This document shows, in pieces, positions 18,898-29,700 of a DNA stretch of 39,746 nt; position 1 is the first letter of the stretch; each line of letters starts with the position of its first letter. This DNA is from Stentor coeruleus. Lineage: Eukaryota > Ciliophora > Heterotrichea > Heterotrichida > Stentoridae. A program made the translations under genes and the position numbers. Below the pieces are notes generated by a model that saw only the letters and a list, made by a program, of their open reading frames with translations, searched no databases and had not been told where the DNA came from. The stretch lies in the NCBI GenBank assembly GCA_001970955.1, contig MPUH01000692.1:1-39746 (forward strand). Direction: 5' to 3'.

Positions 18898-20253
18898 CTA
18901 CTTTGATGAAGGAGACTTTCTAGTATATGGTCTTATAGACCCTGGGGTAATATTCCTAACCGCGCTTTTTACAAATATATTGCTGCTTTGAGGTTTACTT
19001 TTCACAGGGTTATTAGGAGTATAAGATTGTGTTCTACCTGAAGGTGATGTTTTAACAGGTATCGCAGGGCTATTCGGTGAACTTTGATAAGATTTTTTAG
19101 CACCAACTAGTCTTTCTGCTTGTCCATAGTCCCCATGTATTGACACAAAATGTTCAGCTGGAGACATTTCAAGTCTAGTATCCACTTTCCTCATCCCTGT
19201 ATTTTTACTTTCTTCCTTTTTTTCAGAGTTAATAATTTTCATATCATTTCTTATACCCCTATATTCCTGACCCCATTTTCTAACCTCATTCTCAATTTCT
19301 ACCAAAAACTGCTGCTGAGGTCCAAGTACACTTCCTGGTCTACATAATCTTATCCAACCAATAAAATCAGCAGCAGGAAAATCAAAATGTTTCATAGAAT
19401 ATATTCCAATCAATGTCCCTGTTCTTCCTAATCCTGCTTTACAATGAACTGCAAGGGCACCTGTTTCTGTTTCAGCTATTCTTAAAAACTCTTTGATTAT
19501 ATTATCAGAAGGAACACTTCCATCTAAGAAATACAAATCATAATGTTTAACTCCTCTTTGAGTAAATCTTTCTGCTTCATATGTTTTGTTATTAAGTCTT
19601 ACAACAGCAGTTATACCTAATGATTTGAATAATGGTGCATAATCTTCTGGAGTCCATACTTTAAAACCATCGTTATCTGAACTAGCAGGTGATGGTGATG
19701 CAAATGCAAGCATTTTATTTGGAATAACCCAATTCCAATCACCATTTTCTACTTTCTCATAAAATTCGTATTCGTGTATGTTGAATTTTTTATAATCAAA
19801 CCACCCTAATTGAATAGCTTTTTCAAGTCCTTTTAAACAATGAAGAATTGTACATCTGTATGTGCATCCTCCATAACCAGCATCACGAAAGTCTAGAAAT
19901 GCAGGAAGTATTGTGAAAGGGTTCCATGATTCCTGAGCTGAACGATTCAGGACTAAAATTTGGAAAGCTCCTATGAGATATGCTGCATTAGATCTTTTCT
20001 GTGGATTCAAAGTTGTGTAGTGGTAAATTTTATATGAAGAGTAGGCTGGGTTTTTGATTAGTTTTTCTAATTCTATGCAAAACTTATAAGTCATGCCTAT
20101 GCTTAAAGGTCCAAAGTCAGAACAGAATGGTTGATACACAAGTTCGTTGTCTATACAGAAATAATATGAGTTAGCATGATTTCGAGGAGGGTTTTTATCA
20201 CTGATCCAATATAGTCTATTTGAGATAATCTCTACAGGGGGATTTGTGGTCAT
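18898..20253 (-). CDS. CDC14: CDC14-type dual-specificity phosphatase
   Basis: A 451-residue protein phosphatase of the Cdc14 family, which removes phosphate from CDK-type Ser-Pro sites and acts in mitotic exit, cytokinesis and ciliary functions. It has both halves: the non-catalytic DSP-like N-domain (about 5-160, with DFRDAGYGGCTYRCTILHCL) and the catalytic domain (about 175-330). The P-loop is HCKAGLGRTG (270-279, nucleophile C271, R277). The general-acid Asp is probably D244 in YFLDGSVPSD. The family signature IRLCRPGSVLGPQQQFL follows at 301-317. The C-terminal 120 residues are Ser/Pro-rich and disordered, with many SP/TP sites (SSPNSPAIPVKTSPSG), suggesting regulation by CDKs and possibly autodephosphorylation. 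Single exon, TAG stop. Confidence 0.96.
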   Translation of the reverse strand: MTTNPPVEIISNRLYWISDKNPPRNHANSYYFCIDNELVYQPFCSDFGPLSIGMTYKFCIELEKLIKNPAYSSYKIYHYTTLNPQKRSNAAYLIGAFQILVLNRSAQESWNPFTILPAFLDFRDAGYGGCTYRCTILHCLKGLEKAIQLGWFDYKKFNIHEYEFYEKVENGDWNWVIPNKMLAFASPSPASSDNDGFKVWTPEDYAPLFKSLGITAVVRLNNKTYEAERFTQRGVKHYDLYFLDGSVPSDNIIKEFLRIAETETGALAVHCKAGLGRTGTLIGIYSMKHFDFPAADFIGWIRLCRPGSVLGPQQQFLVEIENEVRKWGQEYRGIRNDMKIINSEKKEESKNTGMRKVDTRLEMSPAEHFVSIHGDYGQAERLVGAKKSYQSSPNSPAIPVKTSPSGRTQSYTPNNPVKSKPQSSNIFVKSAVRNITPGSIRPYTRKSPSSK

Positions 20254-20628
20254 GATATTAAGACTATAATTATGTTATATGAATATCTCATATAGAAGTA
20301 TTTCGATAAACTATGATTTTAAAAGAGAAAAGTGAAAGAAATATTTCATTTTATATCTGTTTGAATTATTCTAAAATATTCGAATTGTATGGTTTGTTAT
20401 AGGATTTTATGTTTTCTAAGTTTTAAATGTAAAAAAAAAACTATANGAAAAGTGAAAGAAATATTTCATTTTATATCTGTTTGAATTATTCTAAAATATT
20501 CGAATTGTATAGTTTGTTATAGGATTTTATGATTTTCTAAGTTTTAAATGTAAAAAAAAAAACTATGATTATTTGAAGTTCTGATACTCTGTGTGTAATA
20601 AAGTATTTAAATATGTTGTGTTTATATA
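20254..20628. promoter_or_regulatory. divergent intergenic region with an assembly duplication
   Basis: The shared 5' region of CDC14 (minus) and the four-TM gene (plus). About 120 bp of it is a duplication around the N at 20446, so the true spacer is about 255 bp. AT-rich; short TATA-like runs lie immediately before both ATGs. No specific binding site recognised. Confidence 0.5.
20327..20566. repeat. about 119-bp duplication around an N (assembly join)
   Basis: 20327-20445 is repeated at 20447-20566, offset 120, with the N at 20446. The copies differ at about two places and by the length of an A-run. It lies in noncoding DNA, so no gene is broken. Confidence 0.92.
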
Positions 20629-21195
20629 ATGGCAGAGACAAAGGTTGAAAAATATATAAGCAAACTCAAGAGGATTTTCTGCGATTGGGGCTGGGCTAAA
20701 CCAACTACGGAAAAAGATAAAATATTTTATGGAAACACAGCACCGATATGGAGATGCCCTTCACCTATTTTACTTCTTATCTGTGGAATATTCCATTTAC
20801 TATTATTCATTATCCTTCTTACAGTTGCAGCATATTTGCAGAATTTTGATGGATTATGCTCATCAGAAATCACATCTTTGAGAAATTTATTGATTTTTTT
20901 GTTTCTTATAAATGGGGTTTTCCAATTCTATATGTCTCGTTCAGATACAGGTACAGATAAACAATGGTGTAGATATATAACTATATCTATTTCTATAGAA
21001 ATTATACAACTAATGCTTGCTTTGTCTTTAGGATCTAGTTCTGCTAGCTGTAATGATAAACTCACAAAAGACATAGCTGTAGCATGTGGCTTGCTAGGGA
21101 TAATATCAACAGGGATTTTTTCTGGAGTAATCATCTATATTATAGTTAAACTCTACTGTTTGGGGAATCCTTTGGCATATAATAGAGAAACTTAA
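20629..21195 (+). CDS. four-transmembrane protein of unknown function
   Basis: A 188-residue protein. Hydrophobic helices lie at about 45-70, 82-102, 114-135 and 148-178. The N-terminal 40 residues are basic/amphipathic (KYISKLKRIFCDWGW) and likely cytosolic. TM1-TM2 are separated by a short loop with one Cys (C77) and TM3-TM4 by a loop with one Cys (C141), a spacing that would allow a disulphide across the lumenal face (inference). The tail ends GNPLAYNRET. The layout resembles tetraspan small membrane proteins (MARVEL, claudin or TMEM-like), but none of their signature motifs is present, so no family is assigned. Confidence 0.8.
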   Translation: MAETKVEKYISKLKRIFCDWGWAKPTTEKDKIFYGNTAPIWRCPSPILLLICGIFHLLLFIILLTVAAYLQNFDGLCSSEITSLRNLLIFLFLINGVFQFYMSRSDTGTDKQWCRYITISISIEIIQLMLALSLGSSSASCNDKLTKDIAVACGLLGIISTGIFSGVIIYIIVKLYCLGNPLAYNRET

Positions 21196-21402
21196 TAGAG
21201 ATAATTTTATAGTTAATCTTAAATAGTTTGATTTTATTTGAATACCAAAGTGATAATAAAGGAAGTTAGAAATTTATCATCACTATAAACCTACATCATA
21301 ATTATTATTTAAACCATACAACATATTTATCAACCACACAATTAAATATCCTGTTTCAACTCTATCCTACTTAAAAAACTGTTGTATTATTTATAAATAC
21401 TA

Positions 21403-22098
21403 ATGGAAAAAAAAAACCAATCAGCAAATGTTCAAAAAGTAAACAAACTATCAATCATCTCCAGTAGTTCAAGTGATTATTCTCAAGAAGATATTGAATT
21501 TGATGAAATATCAAGACCATCAATAGTATACCCATCAGAAGATATAGACCTTTTAATTCAAACATTAAAAACGACTTTAAGTACTAGAGGGATAACTTTA
21601 GCTCTTGAACCTAATCCTCTTGAAAGCTTAAAAGGTCTTGTAATAACAATGTGTGATGAATTTCTTAAAGTTACTCATACAATCAAGGAAATAAAAATGA
21701 GTGGGCCTTTTTCAACATGCTCTGAAGAAATAGGTGTAAATTTGATGCATAATACAAATAAAGATGTGCTAAGTAAGATTTTTGAATTACCTGAAAGTGG
21801 AGTTATTTTATCAAAAAATGATTGCGGGGATTTAGCATCATTATTTATTGGAGCTATCAGAAACACATCTTCAATTGAATTTAAAGAAAAAATCGAAACA
21901 TTGGAAAAAAAAGTTATTTCATTAGCGAAAGATTCTTTAAAACTTAGAGATGAAATAAAGAAAAAAGATAGAGAAATTCAAAATCTGAGTAAAGAGGTTG
22001 AAGAGTATAAGTTGAATAGAAGTAAGAAAGGATCAGTACTGGCGAAATATTTTGATATGGAAAGCACACTAAATGAAAGTAATGATCCTGGGAATTGA
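21403..22098 (+). CDS. unknown protein with C-terminal coiled coil
   Basis: A 231-residue single-exon gene ending in TGA, the one clear TGA stop among intact genes here. The N-terminal 50 residues are Ser/Asp-rich (ISSSSSDYSQEDIEFDE), a possible casein-kinase target. The centre (about 55-155) is helical and neutral with five cysteines. Residues about 160-207 form a charged coiled coil (KEKIETLEKKVISLAKDSLK...). No known domain. It is followed 181 bp later by a second small helical protein in the same orientation. Confidence 0.75.
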   Translation: MEKKNQSANVQKVNKLSIISSSSSDYSQEDIEFDEISRPSIVYPSEDIDLLIQTLKTTLSTRGITLALEPNPLESLKGLVITMCDEFLKVTHTIKEIKMSGPFSTCSEEIGVNLMHNTNKDVLSKIFELPESGVILSKNDCGDLASLFIGAIRNTSSIEFKEKIETLEKKVISLAKDSLKLRDEIKKKDREIQNLSKEVEEYKLNRSKKGSVLAKYFDMESTLNESNDPGN

Positions 22099-22279
22099 TG
22101 TAGTTTATAGAATAATTAGTTATATTATGAAAATGCATTGAAAAATATTCAAAAAAATACAATAATTATCATCGATATACTCTTTCAAAACTCTTATAAA
22201 TCTAAGACATAAATAAATGTTTTATAATCTATTAAGATCATATTATTAGAATAAGATTTCTAAAAATATAAATATAGTT

Positions 22280-22555
22280 ATGGAGATTGAAGGGCAAATT
22301 GATAATCAGTTTTCTAGCATCAAAAACTTAATTAGTCGCATATGTACCGCTGTACGTGAAGGTCAAGACAAATTAATCCTGGAGCCTCTTACAAAAGAAT
22401 TGGTTATTTGCTTATATAAGATTAAGTTGTTTATACAAAATATTGACTCAATGAAGCCTAAAGGTTCAATTTTGAGAGATGAAATTGAAAGGCTACGTAA
22501 AGAAATTAGTGAACAAGAGAAAATGATTAGTGAGTTAGAACCTTTTAAGTATTAA
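22280..22555 (+). CDS. small helical/coiled-coil protein, 91 residues
   Basis: A short intact frame with coding-like composition and three helices: about 8-26, 32-55 (LTKELVICLYKIKLFIQNID), and a charged coiled coil at about 62-86 (LRDEIERLRKEISEQEKM). The size and helix pattern are like small subunits of multiprotein complexes (Mediator, BLOC or kinetochore type), but no diagnostic motif allows a choice. The start follows an AT tract TATAAATATAGTT, as at other genes. Stop TAA. Confidence 0.65.
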   Translation: MEIEGQIDNQFSSIKNLISRICTAVREGQDKLILEPLTKELVICLYKIKLFIQNIDSMKPKGSILRDEIERLRKEISEQEKMISELEPFKY

Positions 22556-22656
22556 AAGTCCCTTTATTGACTTGATGAGAATTATTCTAATAAATCTTAA
22601 GTTAATTATTACATTAATAGGTACAAGGTAGTGATATAAATTCTTAAGCTTAACCA

Positions 22657-23169
22657 TTACTCTTTATTACCTTTTTGCAGTTTTGCTACCTGGTCAAAAA
22701 GATACCGAAAAGCTTGTTCATATTTCGATACTATCACAGCAAGTTCCTCATGTTTTTGTGAAATATGATGCAGCTCAAGACGTAGACTTCTAAGATCTGG
22801 CAGAAGCATATTAAGAATTCTATTACAATCAGGGCATTTTTTCCGTTTATAAAAACCTAATAGTTTTCTTGTTGAGTATCCACGCCATGCTGATTGAATT
22901 ATTAATGCTGCATGAAATACTTTAACATATTTTAAGAATCTCACACGTACTAAATATCTTCTTCCTAATGCTTGAACCTTGATAACTTTTGCTATTGCAT
23001 TTTTTGGAAGATTACTTCTTTCCTGAATATAAGGATCTTTTGTATATGTAGAGACTCTGATTTTATTGATTGAAGGCAGGTCAAGCTTTTTAGCAACTGG
23101 AACACGAGGATTTAAAAGCTGCTTAACTACACTGGGCTTTATTCTCCTTGGCGGATTTGTTTTCCGCAT
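22657..23169 (-). CDS. IQ-motif (calmodulin-binding) protein
   Basis: A 170-residue basic protein convergent with the 91-residue gene, with about 100 bp between them. The N-terminal 55 residues are very basic and disordered. Residues about 62-108 contain two IQ-type calmodulin/EF-hand-binding segments: VIKVQALGRRYLVRVRF (degenerate) and ALIIQSAWRGYSTRKLLGFY (canonical IQ-x-x-x-R-G-x-x-x-R). A CPDC pair (about 115-118) follows, then a helix to the C-terminus (LRLELHHISQKHEELAVIV). This suits a calmodulin- or centrin-regulated cytoskeletal protein, plausible in a large contractile ciliate, but the partner and location are inference. Stop TAA. Confidence 0.83.
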   Translation of the reverse strand: MRKTNPPRRIKPSVVKQLLNPRVPVAKKLDLPSINKIRVSTYTKDPYIQERSNLPKNAIAKVIKVQALGRRYLVRVRFLKYVKVFHAALIIQSAWRGYSTRKLLGFYKRKKCPDCNRILNMLLPDLRSLRLELHHISQKHEELAVIVSKYEQAFRYLFDQVAKLQKGNKE

Positions 23170-23757
23170 ATTTTATTGGACCATTAGAGCAAAAATCTAT
23201 ATAATAGGTAAACAGATTTTTTTAAAGAGAAAGGAAATGTTTTAAATAAGGATGTTTTGAGTTATAAACACGAAATCGAAAAGGAATTTATAAAAAGTTG
23301 TGATGGTTTTTTATTTTTCTTATTAATAGTTATAGTATATACTAAAAAGATTTAGAAAATAGTTTTTAATATATATTTACTTTCTAGGATTTTTTTGTAT
23401 TATACACAACATATTCATAGATCTTGAGATTCTTATATAAAATAATAATATTGTTTCTTAATGTTATATTAACAAACTATGAATTACTATCTGAATTAAT
23501 ACATAGCATAAAAATATATCATATTTTAGTATTACACTAAGATTATCTTGCATAATACTTATTAGCAAAGATACTTTTACTCAAAAATCTCTTAAAATTT
23601 ACACCAAACAATCAATAAAATGGTTTTCTCTCAGACCAAGATAAAAATACTTATTATAACATATCAAAATCTTATAGTTCCCGATACTTAAAAAAAATAC
23701 ACTCAACCATATACTCAAACACACTAACTAAATAGTTTTTCATAATTCTAAATAAAT
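23170..23757. promoter_or_regulatory. divergent intergenic region upstream of the IP3-receptor-like gene
   Basis: 588 bp between the IQ protein (minus) and the Ca2+-channel gene (plus). No frame. AT-rich, G-leaning on the left and C-leaning on the right, as expected for back-to-back 5' flanks. The last bases before the channel ATG read CTAAATAAAT. No defined element recognised. Confidence 0.5.
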
Positions 23758-26700
23758 ATGAGTACGCGTCACATATTATTGCGTAAAAAGCTTACCACCA
23801 AAAAAACTCAAAGATTAAGTGACCCTATATCCTCAGCACATCCTCAACGAAGACTTTCACTAAAACGTGATGATGTGCAAAAAACAGACAGAGAAGGTTA
23901 TCTGAAAATAGGAGATATAATAAGCTTAAAATCTAAAGAAGATATTACTGTTAGTGGAAATAAAGTTCCATACTCTGGTATGATTTTTGGAGATGGTATA
24001 GCCTATACTGACTTAATGTGTATTCCTAAACAGTTAATGTTTAGCAAAAATCAAAATATTCAATTCCGTCAAAGTCTTTTTAGAGTAGAACCTGCACATC
24101 AGTATGGGTTTGTAAAGCATTATAACAGACTAAAAGAACAGAAAGTTAATAATGAAGAGTTGATTAAATATAAAAAAAAAGCAGAAGAAGAAGAGGCTGC
24201 AAATGATGCAGAACTAGAAATGTCTTATGGAAGAACAGTTACTTATGGAGAAAGGATTCAATTAAGGCATTTACATAGTAATTATTTTGTCACTACTGCT
24301 ATGGAAATTGCTAAAGAACATGGATGTTTGAAAGTTATTCTTGTTGATGGAGGAAATGAAGCTTCGTGGATTGAAATTATCCCAAGAAATAAACTTAGAC
24401 AAGAAGGTGAGCCGATAAGATATATAGACAAATTCTTACTTTGTACTCAATTAAAGAAATCAAAGTATCATTTGAATATGGCTGTATCAACAACTTATAA
24501 TGAAGAAATGCCATGTGAACTTAATGCAAGTGATAATTTTACTGCATGGAAAGCACTTAAATATATATCATATACAGAGATTAAAAAAAATCCATTACTT
24601 GTAGCTTCAGGTGATTCTTTTACTATATATAGTGAAAATTATGGTGGGTATTTAAGTGTTTCTTCTAGAGATATATCTGAAATTTTACCACCTGATTTGG
24701 ATTTTGGAGCTGGTATAAATGAAAAAGATGTTGAATGTATGGTTTATCTACCGAAACATTGGAAAAAAAACAATGTAAATGCTGATCATTTAAAACTATT
24801 TATTGAACCTGAACTTTCAGGAAGATGCTTGTGGGAATTAGAGAGGATCAACCCTTTTGTAGGAGGAATAGCAATGACAGATGAATATTTTCGTATAAAA
24901 CACGTTGGGACAGGTATGTATTTAGAAATCAGTCGTATTGGGAATATTAGTCTTAAGCCAGAACCAATGAGTGATTTTAACATTTTTCAATTTATTCTTA
25001 GCAATTCAGAAGTTACAAATCTTAATTTTAATACCCAGCTCCGTATTCAAAGCAAACATACTCTATATTTTCTTGGAACTAAACCTAAAGAAGAAGTTCA
25101 AACTTTCTTATCTTTACACGGAGAAGAGAGTAATGAGAAAATCCCAATAAGATCCTATCTTGAAGACTATACACTTATAAATACCACTTTTGTTTTGATT
25201 GATGTTCCTGAAATATCTACTCTTCACATCTATCAAATCTCAAGAATTGTCCCTAAAGTTTTAGAATTTTATAGTTTTTTACGTGAATGGGGTATGCTTA
25301 ATGTTGATGGGATTAAATGGGTTCCTGATTATGATCTTGCTTTAGTTTCAGAACCTGCTTTACTTTCTAAATATGAAGAATTAATGAAAATCTTATTAAC
25401 ATTAAACAAAAAACTTCTTCAAGATCATGAAGGGAATTTTGAAAGTGTTGCAAGAATGCAAGAAACTATAAGAGATACAGGTTTACTTGATTTATTTCTT
25501 AAACTTGCAGGACTTATTAACAAACGTTTATTATTAAAAAACACAAGCGACTCTCAACTTCCTAAAGCTGCTAATTTTATGAAAAACATGATATCAAGAG
25601 CTGCACAAACTGTAAAAGGTCCTGATCAAATTGCTGAAAAATATTTGTTGGTTCTAATGAAACAGTTGTATTCAACTATTTATAACTGTATAAAAAATAA
25701 TCCAAAAAACTGTGAGTTATTAAAAAACTATGACGAGTTTCTCAGTTATCAATTAAGATATTTTAAATCTGAAGTAAGCCAGCTTTTAAAAGAAACTTTT
25801 AAGCATTCAGTTGATATTATGAACAAAATATCAATAAAACAATTCGGAGTTTGGGCTGATCAAATCGCACCAATAAATCAATTAAAATCTAATATTATAG
25901 ATCAAATATTGGTATTGATGATTTTAAGTTCATTTTGTATGCATAAGGATAAAGGGTTACAAAAATATCAAAGTTTGATTGAAGGGTACTTGTTTTCTGG
26001 AAAGTTAGACAATTCCCGTGTTAAACTTCTTGATTTTATTACTATTAATTCTGTTGAACTTATTGGCTTTCTCCCAGGTTATGAAAAACTTGATGTATTT
26101 ATTGAAAACAACCNGTTATTTTTTTTTATATAAAAATAATCAGATGATTTTTAACTTAAAAAAAATGTTTTCTGGAAAGTTAGACAATTCCCGTGTTAAA
26201 CTTCTTGATTTTATTACTATTAATTCTGTTGAACTTATTGGCTTTCTCCCAGGTTATGAAAAACTTGATGTATTTATTGAAAACAACCCTTTATTAAACG
26301 TTTTATATGCAGATTCAGTATTACATCCAATATCAAAATATCGATTAATACCTTTAAATATACTTACACCATATAAAGAACATGTGAAATATGTTTGTGG
26401 TGTTCTTGAATTACTAAGTAGTTTATGTCTTTCAAGATACGAATCAGTAAAACCGAAAATCCAAGAGATTTTCGAAATAACCCCACAATATGTTATGGGT
26501 GTTCTTAAAACCCAAGATGTGCATCTTAAAATAAGAACCTCATTTATGAAACTAGCAAGGGTTTTATATCTAGATATTCCCCCACTACAACGTATTTCAA
26601 AAAGTTCAGACCGTTGCGTTTCCTGGAATCAAGATAATTCTGAAAAAAAATCTGCTTCAAATGTTCAAAATATCATGACTGACCATTTCCCAATTGAACA

Positions 26701-29700
26701 GCTTATTGAATGGTTATATGATACTTGGATTAAACCTAAATTTCCTAGTAGCATTAAAGATAATTGTACAAATTTAACAAAACTGAAGTTTACAATAGAA
26801 TTATTAAGACTTACAAATTGTTTAATTGATTTAGGNGAAAATTGAAGTCAATTCTTTTTCATCAGAAAAAACCAATAGCATGATTATTTTGGTATTGAAA
26901 ATATTTAAAACAGCCAGTTATATAAGGAAAAATAAAGAACTTGTATTGCTTATAAATTCTTTTAGAAACTATTTAGATAATGGTAGTATAAAAACCAACG
27001 AAGAACTCGCCAAAGAATTTCTAGAAATTTCAGCTAAATTTGATTTTAGTAATGCTTTATTAACTTCAACTTTTTATCAACAAAGAAATCCTGAAAACGA
27101 TAACCCAAATTTACTTAATGTTTTACCAAGTTTAAATTTCCCTGAAAATCCATCTCATTCATTTTTAAACTCAGAAAATTATCAATTAGATTCTTGTTTA
27201 TTAGGTTTGTTGTTTAAAAATTCACAAAAATCTATTGAAGTCAAAGCTTTGAATTTGATACTCGATAATTTTAACCAGAGAAAAAATTTATTGAAAACCC
27301 TTGAAGAAGTTTATCTTTTATATTCTGATGGGCATTTTCTTCTTTATAGAGCTATGAAATATTGTTCAACTTGTCTTAGTGACTTGTTTGATAGGATAAT
27401 AAATGAAGTTGAAAAACAAGCTATTGCAGGTGAAAAATTACAAGAAATATTTGAAATCAGTTATGTGGATACTATAGTCCAGTATACAAAAAGAATAAAA
27501 AGTTTATTATCAATATCCCAGCCAAGAGAACATTTAAAATATGCTCAAGGAATAGCGAGAAATCTGAGTTTACATGATTTGATAATAAAATTTCTTATGA
27601 AATGTGACCTGCCGTGGATTGCTAAAGGTATAAAACGTGTGAAAATTTCTCCACGATGGAAAGATGCATATAAAGGCTTGGTACATGTATTATTCGCTTT
27701 TACTTTTAAAAACTCAAAAAACCAGCTTCTTATTTACCCGAAACTTACTTATCTTGTTTTTTATTTTGGGAATGGTATAGGTGCAACAACACTTATTTCT
27801 GAAATCCTTAGCAGTCAAAAAGATAACGCTGCTATCGAGAAAATTATTGCTTATATTTTTTCTCTTTTTATTATGAATAAAGCTTTATATAAATCCCCAC
27901 ATGACCTTAAAATGCTATTAAATTTAATAGTTGATGAAAAGAAAAAAATTAAAAATTTCGTTCAAATCAATGTTGTTAAAGCACTTGTAAGCAGTCCAGC
28001 AATTATGGATTATTATACCAAAAATATGGGTATAGGATTTACTAATTATAATCAAGAAGATGTAAATTTCCATTCATCTGTTGTTTTACTTCTAGCGTAT
28101 TGTTGTGTGAATAATGAATTTGCTATAAAACAATGTCAGCGTCTACTTCCATATAATTTTGTTATGAAAGAAATTTTATCAAATCAAGGAAAACGGAAAC
28201 TAAAAAGAGCTTATTTGCACTTTTTTGCATATACTTATATGAACTCTGATATAACAAAAACAGTTGATTATAACAAATTAGAAGATCTTTTTAACAATGT
28301 TGTTATTCCTGATTTGATAAACTTTAGAGATTATCTTGAATTTCTCCCATACCTCGCAATAAAAGAGGCATATAAAACTGTGAATTTTCGTAAAGAAATA
28401 AGGATTGAGCCAGCAGACAATGGTTATTTAGTCAGAGAATACTTAGACGATGATGAAGTCTATGAGAAAAATCAAGACCCATTAACCAATGAAGAAAATG
28501 AAGCTTTAGATTACTGGAAATTTCTCATAAATGCTAAACCTTGGAAAATTGAACTTGTCACAGGTTTATTAATATTTATCCATGATTTATGTATTGATAT
28601 GAAAACTGCTAAATATACTCCTAATAATACAATGCAAGCACATCTTGGTAAAGTTATTGAATTAATTATAGACTTAAAAGATAGCATTCAAATCCTTGCA
28701 GAACAACATCCAAGACTTAATTTCGAATTTTTATTAGATACAATTTCAATATCAATGAGTGAAATCCCTACACATTTCAATGTAAATATTGACCAATCTG
28801 AAATTGACCAGGATTTATATAAGAATCTTATAAGACAATTAGCTGATTTAACAAAAGCTTTTGGAATGACTGCTGAAAAGTTTGTAAGGAGTAAATTAAA
28901 AATTTCTGGAAAAGAAATAAGTGCTAATGATTTAACTGTTAAATGTAAAGGAGTTTTAACTTTAGATGTTAGACTTGGGGATATATATAGAGGATTAAGA
29001 ATATTAGGTGAAAATATTGAAGTGGAGAATTTTATAGATGAAGTTAATGCAAATATAAAAACCTTAACTTTTAAAAGAGCTTATTCTATATGTATTATGG
29101 AACCAGTACAAATTATGCATTTTAATTCGAGATTTAGGGATTATGTAAGCAAAATATCTGGTCAAATTGCAGCTGATGAATCTTATGAACTTACAGCCTT
29201 GGTTAATCAAGTTAAAACTAATGTTATTGATGTAGCATTGAAAAATAAAGATTTTTCTATTTTTTATAAATTCACTCGGAATCTTGAGTTAGCGTTTTCT
29301 AACCCTGAACATAAAGTGTATCTTATAGAAATTTTTAGGCAGATGATTTTAAAAGAAAGGAATTCAGAAGAGTTAAAAAATATGCCTCAGGAAAAAATAA
29401 ACCGTGTAAGACAAATACAAAAAGCATTAATTAGTGCGAATATTGCTGAGTTGTGTTTGAAGTATCTAGTTAGTGGATCAGAGATTATTCTAGTAAGTAA
29501 ATCATTGAAACTTATGCATCAATTGCTGGAAGACTGTGAAGTTTCAGTAAAAGAAGTAGTGCTGGAGGAGATTAAAAAAATGGCTCTAGGAATAAAAATA
29601 TTCATATTCATAAGAACCATCTTAAATGAGGCTACTGATAAAATATTACAGGGAGAATATGAAAAAAACATCAAAATCGAGCTTTGTTTTGATTTTTTAC

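Noticed and set aside
26018..26845. Separate gene between the two long channel frames
   Set aside because: It begins in the second copy of an assembly duplication and continues the channel protein; it is the same gene.
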